Shown piece after piece: positions 14,073 to 20,819 of a stretch of 27,422 nt of DNA. The position numbers and the translations under genes are program-made. The notes beneath the pieces are model-generated. The model was not told where the DNA came from. It saw nothing but the letters and a program-made list of their open reading frames with translations, and searched no databases. Numbering within the stretch: the first letter of the stretch is position 1; each line of letters opens with the position of its first letter. The stretch lies in contig JALSPX010000241.1 of NCBI GenBank assembly GCA_026985755.1, forward strand, positions 1-27,422, written 5' to 3'. This DNA is from Sulfurovum sp. GTDB lineage: Bacteria; Campylobacterota; Campylobacteria; Campylobacterales; Sulfurovaceae.

Positions 14073-14854
14073 TGCGTAAATATGTTCCTAAAGACAATGT
14101 TCAAGCAAAGGCATACTATACAGATAGATTTCATGTCGTACCACGTGTACCAAGAGAGAAGGTAGAAGAGGGTTCTCATTTTGCAGAAGTGGTTAAAGCC
14201 ATAGGTACAGACCTAAAAGAGAGTTATATTGAAATCAGCACATTGGTACTTCACATCAATCCTGAAGATAACTTCAAAGTGATAAAAACACTCAAAGAGC
14301 GCTGTGGTTATACACAATGTTCTGAGCAATCAGCAGTGGACTACCTAGCCAAAGAGAATGAATTTGAACTTTTTTGGCAACTTTTGAATGTAAAGGAAGC
14401 CAAAAGAGTCAGAGTGGTATGTCGTTTAGAAAAGGGTCTGGCGATTGAAAGCATCGAGCCATTGTTTAAATCTGCTAATTTTGCTGAACGTGAAATGTTT
14501 GATATGTTTGGTATTAAAGTAAACAATCACCCTTTCCTTAAACGTATTCTTATGCCAGATGACTGGGAAGGACATCCTTTACTTAAAACGTATCCATTAT
14601 TTGGCGATGAGTTTGCTTCATGGTATGAAGTTGATAAAATCTTTGGCAAGGAGTATCGAGATATTATTGGACCAGAAAACAGAGATCCAGCAAAAATTGA
14701 TATTGAAGATACAAAACGTTTCTCTCGTGTAGGCTATGAAGTTCCATTTGGTGCGGAGTATAACGGTGAAGAAGAGCAAGGGATAGAATACAGTGAAACA
14801 GCTCTCGTAAACTATAATAAAAAAGCGTCTAAAACATTAGACGAGAGAAGATAG
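14072..14854 (+). CDS. nuoC: NADH-quinone oxidoreductase subunit C
   Basis: A 260-residue peripheral-arm subunit that helps join the NuoB/NuoD quinone module to the rest of the arm. The family signature is clear: FAEREMFDMFGIKVNNHPFL followed by RILMPDDWEGHPLLKTYPL (about residues 133-173). Residues 1-30 and the acidic tail after about 215 are less conserved. It is not fused to NuoD as in E. coli. One-base overlap with nuoB (TAATG) and eight bases before nuoD. Confidence 0.94.
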   Translation: MRKYVPKDNVQAKAYYTDRFHVVPRVPREKVEEGSHFAEVVKAIGTDLKESYIEISTLVLHINPEDNFKVIKTLKERCGYTQCSEQSAVDYLAKENEFELFWQLLNVKEAKRVRVVCRLEKGLAIESIEPLFKSANFAEREMFDMFGIKVNNHPFLKRILMPDDWEGHPLLKTYPLFGDEFASWYEVDKIFGKEYRDIIGPENRDPAKIDIEDTKRFSRVGYEVPFGAEYNGEEEQGIEYSETALVNYNKKASKTLDERR

Positions 14855-14862
14855 GGGGAACG

Positions 14863-16092
14863 ATGCAAGTAGCAAATAAATTATCACCATTTTTTGAAAA
14901 CCTCAATTTTGAGCGTGATGACAATACGATGGTTATCAACTTCGGTCCTCAACACCCTTCGGCACACGGTCAATTAAGACTTGTGCTTGAACTTGATGGG
15001 GAGCAAGTAGTCAAAGCCTATCCGGATATTGGTTACTTGCACCGTGGTATTGAGAAGATGGCAGAGAATATGACATATAATGAGTTTTTACCTACTACGG
15101 ACAGACTTGATTATATTGCGTCAACATCTAACAATTATGCCTATGCCTTGGCTGTTGAAAAACTTATAGGTATTGAAGCACCAAGGCGTGCACAAGTGAT
15201 ACGTACGATGCTTTTAGAGTTAAATCGTGTCATTTCACACCTTTTCTTTATTGCTACACATGCACTAGATGTTGGAGCGATGTCAGTCTTTTTGTACGCT
15301 TTCCGTGAGCGTGAATTTGCGATGGATCTTATGGAAGACTACTGTGGAGCGAGACTTACACATTCCGCAGTACGTATTGGTGGGGTACCACTAGATTTAC
15401 CTGCAGGCTGGTTAGAAAACCTTGCCACATTTTGTGACAAAGTAGATTATGAAGTAGAGCATACGTATGAAGCCCTGCTAACAGAAAATCGTATTTGGAA
15501 AATGCGTCTGGAAGATGTAGGAGTGATTTCTGCAGAAGATGCATTAAATTGGGGCTGTACGGGTCCAATGCTTAGAGGTTCTGGTATTCCATATGATATT
15601 AGAAAAGAGGAGCCTTACGAACTTTACTCTGAATTAGACTTTGATGTTCCTGTGAGCGACAGATGCGACTCTTATGGACGTTATAAACTTTATATGGAAG
15701 AGATGAGACAATCTACACGTATCTTGAAACAACTTATCCCTATGTACAAAGAGAGTGAACCACAATTGATGGCACATGCGCCACAATATATCTCTGCACC
15801 AAAAGAGGAGATTATGACGCAAAACTATGCACTTATGCAGCACTTCGTACTCGTAACCCAAGGGATGAGACCACCACGTGGTGAAGTTTATGTGCCAACA
15901 GAGTCACCAAAAGGAGAACTTGGCTTTTATATTAAGTCTGAAGGTGAGCCTTATGCGTATAGACTTAAATGTAGAGCACCGAGTTTTTTCCATACTGGAC
16001 TACTTCAAGAAATTCTTGTAGGGACATATATCGCAGATGTTGTAACAATTATAGGCTCAACAAACATCGTATTTGGAGAGGTGGACAGATAA
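14863..16092 (+). CDS. nuoD: NADH-quinone oxidoreductase subunit D
   Basis: A 409-residue 49-kDa-type subunit, evolved from the large subunit of NiFe hydrogenases, that forms the quinone pocket with NuoB. Visible signatures are NFGPQHPSAHGQLRLVLELDGE (about 26-47), DIGYLHRGIEKMAE and the end IGSTNIVFGEVDR, matching the usual C-terminus of the family. Full length with no insertions. GGGGGAACG lies before the ATG. Its stop codon overlaps the start of a 30-codon frame. Confidence 0.96.
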   Translation: MQVANKLSPFFENLNFERDDNTMVINFGPQHPSAHGQLRLVLELDGEQVVKAYPDIGYLHRGIEKMAENMTYNEFLPTTDRLDYIASTSNNYAYALAVEKLIGIEAPRRAQVIRTMLLELNRVISHLFFIATHALDVGAMSVFLYAFREREFAMDLMEDYCGARLTHSAVRIGGVPLDLPAGWLENLATFCDKVDYEVEHTYEALLTENRIWKMRLEDVGVISAEDALNWGCTGPMLRGSGIPYDIRKEEPYELYSELDFDVPVSDRCDSYGRYKLYMEEMRQSTRILKQLIPMYKESEPQLMAHAPQYISAPKEEIMTQNYALMQHFVLVTQGMRPPRGEVYVPTESPKGELGFYIKSEGEPYAYRLKCRAPSFFHTGLLQEILVGTYIADVVTIIGSTNIVFGEVDR

Positions 16093-16184
16093 TGAAAAAT
16101 TGTATAATTTTTAAAAGTAACCAGTTGCAAGAACTCTCTTTTGAAGAGTCGTTGATGGGCTTTGCTCAGAAAGGAACCTATTGA
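16092..16184 (+). CDS. putative 30-aa protein between nuoD and the nuoE-like gene
   Basis: A 30-codon ATG frame exactly fills the gap between nuoD and the nuoE-like gene, with one-base overlaps at both ends (TAATG, TGATG). The product starts MKNCIIFKSNQ, contains ELSFEESLMGF and ends AQKGTY. It has no membrane helix or known motif. The precise linkage to both neighbours suggests it is translated or once was; it may merely keep ribosomes coupled. The ribosome site of the next gene (AAAGGAA) lies inside its last codons. Confidence 0.45.
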   Translation: MKNCIIFKSNQLQELSFEESLMGFAQKGTY

Positions 16185-16534
16185 TGAAACGGTATGATTT
16201 AAGACATTTACATGATGATTTTTATGACAGAATGGTTGAATTGATTGAGCAAGGTCTAAAAGTAGATGAAGTAGGAATTTTCCTTTTTGAAGTAGGTGAT
16301 TTTTCTTCTATTCAGAAATCTGCTGATGTGATAAAAGAAGCAGGACATGATTTAATGAACTCTTTGAAATTCAATGAAGTAGACTGGACAGTGGTTGTAA
16401 AAAAAGTCAGTGACGAAGTACGAAAAGAGCGTGCAGAAGCTTTTGCTATTGCTAAAAAAGAGGCTCAAGAGAAAGCAGCACAAGCTGCCAAGCTTACAGA
16501 AGAAAAAGCTGCTGAAGAAGCGAAGGCTGAGTAG
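16184..16534 (+). CDS. NuoE-like small subunit of Campylobacterota complex I
   Basis: A 116-residue protein in the nuoE slot. It is not the thioredoxin-like 2Fe-2S NuoE of other bacteria: the core has no cysteine at all. Residues 1-77 (MKRYDLRHL...EVGIFLFEVGDFSSI...FNEVDWTVVVKK) resemble the short NuoE-replacing protein of Helicobacter and Campylobacter (the PF10716 type, from memory). Residues 78-116 are an Ala/Lys/Glu-rich helical or coiled-coil tail that I believe the shorter Helicobacter protein lacks. It probably helps attach the next gene's flavoprotein to the complex. I chose ATG 16184 over the TTG at 16181 because AAAGGAA is well spaced from it. The stop overlaps the GTG of the next gene. 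Confidence 0.78.
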   Translation: MKRYDLRHLHDDFYDRMVELIEQGLKVDEVGIFLFEVGDFSSIQKSADVIKEAGHDLMNSLKFNEVDWTVVVKKVSDEVRKERAEAFAIAKKEAQEKAAQAAKLTEEKAAEEAKAE

Positions 16535-18543
16535 TGTCAGGTGTAGTATTTTCCACTTGGAGAGATGAGTTTATTGATAATCGCGATAAACCATACGACG
16601 AGTGGGTTGCAACGGGTTTTAAGCTACCTGAAACATATCATGGCGATACAAATTCAAAAGCATTTATAGGTTGGGATGGTGTAGCCATTTTCGATGAAGA
16701 CATAGATGCGGTTGAGCTTGCTAATCAGTACGCCGCACAGTACCAAGAGTACTCTGAAGCATGTGGACGTTGTGCACCTGGTAGATGGGGTGGAAGAATC
16801 CTATATGATTTACTTGACAAAATTGCACGTGGTGAAGGGTCACATGATGACATCACACACTTAAAAGAGATAAGCCAGACAATGATGGTGACTTCTAAGT
16901 GTGAGATTGGCAAGACAGTACCAAAACCCATCTTGGATTTAATAGAGTATTACAAAGATCAGTTTGATACCTGTATCGATGCACAAATTCCATCTAAACA
17001 TTATGGTGGTGATACCTCTTATATCGCCAAAGTAACAGCACCATGTACCGATATGTGTCCAGCACATGTGGATATACCGGCGTATATTGAGGGTGTTAGA
17101 GATATGGTATTTACCGAATCACTTGCCGCAACGAGACAAACCATGCCTCTGGCGCATACCTGTGGTCGTGTTTGTCCACATCCATGTGAAGATGCTTGTC
17201 GTCGAGCCAACTTGGATGAACCTATCTCTATTATGGAGCTTAAGCGTATTGGTGCAGACTATGAGACAGACCACGAAGTACCTTGGTTGCATCCTCGTGA
17301 ACCAAAGCCACCTAGAAATGATGGTAAAAAAGTAGCGATTATTGGTGCAGGACCTGCTGGACTTACAGCTGCTTATTACTTGGCTTTAGAGGGTATCCAA
17401 GTAGATATTTTTGAAGAACTTCCCGTTAATGGTGGGGAGGTAGCCGTAGGTGTACCTGAGTATAGAATGCCTGTTGACAAGTACAATAAAGATATTGATT
17501 TTGTACTAGAGATGCCAACAGTAAGTATTACCAATAACCACAGAGTAGATGCCCAGCGTCTTAAAGAGATATATGCAAGGTATGATGCGACACTCTTGTC
17601 ATTTGGTACACGATTATCTAAAAAGGTGCGTGCAAAAAACGAAAATCCAAATATGCAAGGATATTGGGGTGCTATCAGTATGCTAGATAAGGTAAACTTG
17701 TGGCACAAATATGGCATTGGTTCTCCTGCTTCAGAAGATCTTAAAGACAAAGTAGTTGTCTGTGTTGGGGGTGGATTTACCTCTATGGATGTGGTACGTT
17801 GTTCCATTCGTGAAGGAGCAAAAAAAGTCATTATGCTCTATAGACGTGATGAAAAAACAATTATTCGTAATACGACCTATGAAGAGTATCATGAAGCGGT
17901 TGAAGAGGGTGTTGAATTTATCTTCCACTCTGCGATTGAAGAGATTTTTGATGATGGCGAGAAGATTACCAAGCTTAAAGTCAATCGCTATGAACTTGTA
18001 CCTGATCCAGATGGTGGAAGAGCACAATTGGTGAAAATAGAGGGTGCTGATTTTGAAATAGAGTGTGATTATCTTATACCTGCTGTTTCTCAAGCACTCG
18101 ATACACAAATCTTGCCAGAAGAGTGGAATATAGAGATGACTTCATGGAACTCTATCTTGACCAATGGTAAAGATTATATGACATCCAAAGAGGGACTTTT
18201 TGCTGCAGGTGATTGTGAGTATGGTCCCATGACGATTGTCAATGCAGTAGGACAAGCACGACGTGCTGCATCAGTTATTAGCCGCTATATTTATGATGGT
18301 AAATGTACGTTACTAGATGATGAAATCATGGAAGACCACTTGGCAAAACTCAAAGTCTATGATAAGAATGAGAAAATCACAGGTTGGATGCCAGGTATTC
18401 CAAGGGCAGTGAGTCAAAAACTTGAAACCGATGAACGTAAAGACAATCAAAAAGAGGTCAATTTAGGCTTTACTGGTGAAGAGGCTATCTCTGAAGCAGA
18501 GAGATGTATGCGTTGTTATTATATCTCCATGGTAGCAGTATAA
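16534..18543 (+). CDS. GltD-type flavoprotein replacing NuoF (fused NuoF C-terminal-like domain)
   Basis: A 669-residue protein in the nuoF slot (GTG start overlapping the previous stop; AAGG upstream). Residues about 66-147 resemble the C-terminal Fe-S domain of NuoF (EACGRCAPGRWGGRI...IARGEG...SKCEIGKTVP...IEYYKDQF). They retain Cys77, Cys80 and Cys123 but have Gly83 where NuoF has its third Cys. Residues 165-240 match the N-terminal Fe-S domain of glutamate synthase small subunit (Cys171, 175, 210, 214, 218, 222). Residues 265-640 are the two-dinucleotide-binding flavoprotein domain: FAD motif GAGPAG (271-276) and pyridine-nucleotide motif GGGFTSMD (412-419) with a following YRRDE that favours NADPH. 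The tail is CMRCYYISMVAV. The FMN/NADH fold of NuoF is absent. It is likely the electron-entry subunit, accepting from NAD(P)H or exchanging with ferredoxin/flavodoxin; the donor is unproven. Confidence 0.85.
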   Translation: MSGVVFSTWRDEFIDNRDKPYDEWVATGFKLPETYHGDTNSKAFIGWDGVAIFDEDIDAVELANQYAAQYQEYSEACGRCAPGRWGGRILYDLLDKIARGEGSHDDITHLKEISQTMMVTSKCEIGKTVPKPILDLIEYYKDQFDTCIDAQIPSKHYGGDTSYIAKVTAPCTDMCPAHVDIPAYIEGVRDMVFTESLAATRQTMPLAHTCGRVCPHPCEDACRRANLDEPISIMELKRIGADYETDHEVPWLHPREPKPPRNDGKKVAIIGAGPAGLTAAYYLALEGIQVDIFEELPVNGGEVAVGVPEYRMPVDKYNKDIDFVLEMPTVSITNNHRVDAQRLKEIYARYDATLLSFGTRLSKKVRAKNENPNMQGYWGAISMLDKVNLWHKYGIGSPASEDLKDKVVVCVGGGFTSMDVVRCSIREGAKKVIMLYRRDEKTIIRNTTYEEYHEAVEEGVEFIFHSAIEEIFDDGEKITKLKVNRYELVPDPDGGRAQLVKIEGADFEIECDYLIPAVSQALDTQILPEEWNIEMTSWNSILTNGKDYMTSKEGLFAAGDCEYGPMTIVNAVGQARRAASVISRYIYDGKCTLLDDEIMEDHLAKLKVYDKNEKITGWMPGIPRAVSQKLETDERKDNQKEVNLGFTGEEAISEAERCMRCYYISMVAV

Positions 18544-18559
18544 TGGGAGGCGGTGCAGC

Positions 18560-20818
18560 ATGAGTGTACATAATTCAATCCATACTGGAAAAGAGATTAC
18601 GCTTACCATTGATGGTAAAGTATGCAAAAGTACTTTTGGTAAAACGATTCTGGATGTGGCACGTGAAAATGATATCTATATCCCAACCATGTGTTACCTT
18701 ACAAAGGTGAAACCAATCGCCTCTTGCCGCATGTGTATTGTTGATGTTGAAGGTGTGGATGGTGCGATATTGTCGTGTCAAGAGAAGGCAACAGATGGTG
18801 TAGTGGTTACTACCAATAACAGTGAACTTTATACAGAACGTCAAAATATTATGAAACTTTATAACGTAAATCATCCTTTAGAGTGTGGGGTATGTGATCA
18901 AAGTGGTGAATGTGATTTGCAAAACAAAACGATGGAGTTTGATGTTTCAGATCAACCATTTACGACTAGGGAGCCACACAGACCTATAGAAAACTGGGGA
19001 CATGTGAGTTATGATGCAGGGCTTTGTATTATGTGTGAAAAATGTGTAAGGGTTTCTACTGAAATTACAGGAGATGAAGCGTTGCAGTTGCATTTTGGTG
19101 GTTACTCTTCTACGATACTCAATGTGAAGCAAGACAAAAACTATGCCTCATTGGGAGAAGCTGCAGCAGTATGTCCTGTGGGTGCATTGGTCGATACCCA
19201 TTTTAAATATACAGCCAATGCATGGGAGCTTGAAAAAATCCCATCGGCTTGTCCACATTGTGGTTCAGGATGTCAGATGACTTATGAAGTACGTCATGAC
19301 AAAATTTATCGTATGAGCAATGAAGCCGAATTTACCTCACTTTGTGGAGCAGGTAGATATGGTTATGATTATGCCAATAAAAATGTGACCAAAGATGCAA
19401 AAGCATTTGAGAAGGCTGTGGAAGCAGTCAAAAATGCAGGCACTATTCTGTTTGCACCTCAGATTTCTAATGAGGAAGCATTCATTTTACAAAAGATAAA
19501 AGAAAAGACAGGTGTAAAATTGGTTTGTTCAGAAGCAGGAGCATATCAGAAATTTATGCAAGCCTATGCTTCTGTAACAGGTAGTCAACTCTTTGGTGGC
19601 ACATTAAAAGGCATTTCAGACTCTACAGTGATTATTGTCTTAGGCACCCGTATCAATGACGATGCACCTATTGTGAAGTATCATATAAATATGGCATCAA
19701 AATGGAACAGAGCACGTGTGGCATATATGCATCCACTTAGAGATGCTGAAATGAATACTATCGTGACACAATTCATCAAATATGAGCCAGAAAGTGAAGA
19801 GTGTGTAGCTGCCTTGTTAGTAGAGATGTTATTACGTGATACAGAAGTACCTAAAGAGGTGAAAACATTTCTTAATACGTTAGATATTGCTAATCTTGGT
19901 GCAGTATCAAAAGTAGATGAAGAGGCGTTAGAAGAGCTTAGAAAATCGATGCTTAAAAAACGAGGCTTTTCTTTGGTTATAGGTGCTGATCTTTATGCAC
20001 ACCCAAGAGCCCAGCAGATCGCGAAAATCTTGGCACTGGTAGAAAAATATGCAGGCTTTAATGTAGTCTGCGTACCACCAGCAGGTAATGCTATGGGTGT
20101 TTCACTCATTTGTGAGCTTGATGATGAAGTAACGGGAAAAACAGTAGGGTACAATGTAAAAGCTGATTTTGTACTCTCTGCATTGGGTAATGGTGATTTG
20201 GATATGCCAGCACTCAATCAACAAGAGGGTACACTCACTACCAATGACAAACGTGTAGTGCCGATGAATGTGGCACAATCTTATGGTGGCTATGTGTTAA
20301 ACGATATTGCCAATGCTTTAGGTTTAGATGCAGAGTATACAATAGAATACACCAAAGCCTTACCGAGTGAAAAAGGATTTAAATCTGTAGCGTTTGACAC
20401 ACTTTCAGACTACTTTGATACACTAGGTATTGAACATAGAGGGTACCTCTTGGAGGTTTGTGAAACAGCTGTAGAAGAGAAATTTGAGGCAGTAGCCAAG
20501 TTGGATAGTTTTGATGGAGCAGTCGTCTATATCTGTAATCCAAAAGAGCAGTTTTCTGCTTTTACACATCTATGTGAATTGCTCAAAGAAGAGGCATTTT
20601 TACTAGGTTCTTCAGAGTTTGCTACAGTCACAAAACTCAACGATGGTGAACGTGTATCTTTTATGATTGATGGTGTGATGTTTAAACGAGTGTTTAAGAT
20701 TGATACATCTATGAAAGGAACCATTGCACTTAATCCTACATATGATATGGGCTTAAGTGCTCCTTTGGTATCCTCATATAGATTTAGCAGAGTAGAAATT
20801 CAAAAGATAGGAAGCTAA
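18560..20818 (+). CDS. nuoG: NADH-quinone oxidoreductase subunit G, first copy
   Basis: A 752-residue iron-sulfur subunit carrying electrons along the peripheral arm. Ligands in order: 2Fe-2S (N1b) Cys45, 56, 59, 73; N5 His105, Cys109, 112, 118 (HPLECGVCDQSGEC); N4 Cys156, 159, 162, 205; and an N7-type site Cys231, 234, 238, 262 (CPHCGSGC ... LCGAGRY) at the entry of the molybdopterin-like domain. This is the conventional bacterial set. The remaining 480 residues are the degenerate molybdopterin oxidoreductase fold with LICELDD and GDLDMPALNQQEGTL. GGGAGG precedes the ATG. It lies one base before the second copy, with which it is clearly paralogous. Confidence 0.93.
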   Translation: MSVHNSIHTGKEITLTIDGKVCKSTFGKTILDVARENDIYIPTMCYLTKVKPIASCRMCIVDVEGVDGAILSCQEKATDGVVVTTNNSELYTERQNIMKLYNVNHPLECGVCDQSGECDLQNKTMEFDVSDQPFTTREPHRPIENWGHVSYDAGLCIMCEKCVRVSTEITGDEALQLHFGGYSSTILNVKQDKNYASLGEAAAVCPVGALVDTHFKYTANAWELEKIPSACPHCGSGCQMTYEVRHDKIYRMSNEAEFTSLCGAGRYGYDYANKNVTKDAKAFEKAVEAVKNAGTILFAPQISNEEAFILQKIKEKTGVKLVCSEAGAYQKFMQAYASVTGSQLFGGTLKGISDSTVIIVLGTRINDDAPIVKYHINMASKWNRARVAYMHPLRDAEMNTIVTQFIKYEPESEECVAALLVEMLLRDTEVPKEVKTFLNTLDIANLGAVSKVDEEALEELRKSMLKKRGFSLVIGADLYAHPRAQQIAKILALVEKYAGFNVVCVPPAGNAMGVSLICELDDEVTGKTVGYNVKADFVLSALGNGDLDMPALNQQEGTLTTNDKRVVPMNVAQSYGGYVLNDIANALGLDAEYTIEYTKALPSEKGFKSVAFDTLSDYFDTLGIEHRGYLLEVCETAVEEKFEAVAKLDSFDGAVVYICNPKEQFSAFTHLCELLKEEAFLLGSSEFATVTKLNDGERVSFMIDGVMFKRVFKIDTSMKGTIALNPTYDMGLSAPLVSSYRFSRVEIQKIGS

Positions 20819-20819
20819 T

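Noticed and set aside
16181..16183. TTG start for the nuoE-like gene
   Set aside because: It would add a single Met before an ATG that has a better-spaced AAAGGAA and a typical one-base stop/start overlap.
17376..17831. 151-codon minus-strand frame inside the flavoprotein gene
   Set aside because: Shadow of the conserved GltD-type coding sequence; no ribosome site or family resemblance.
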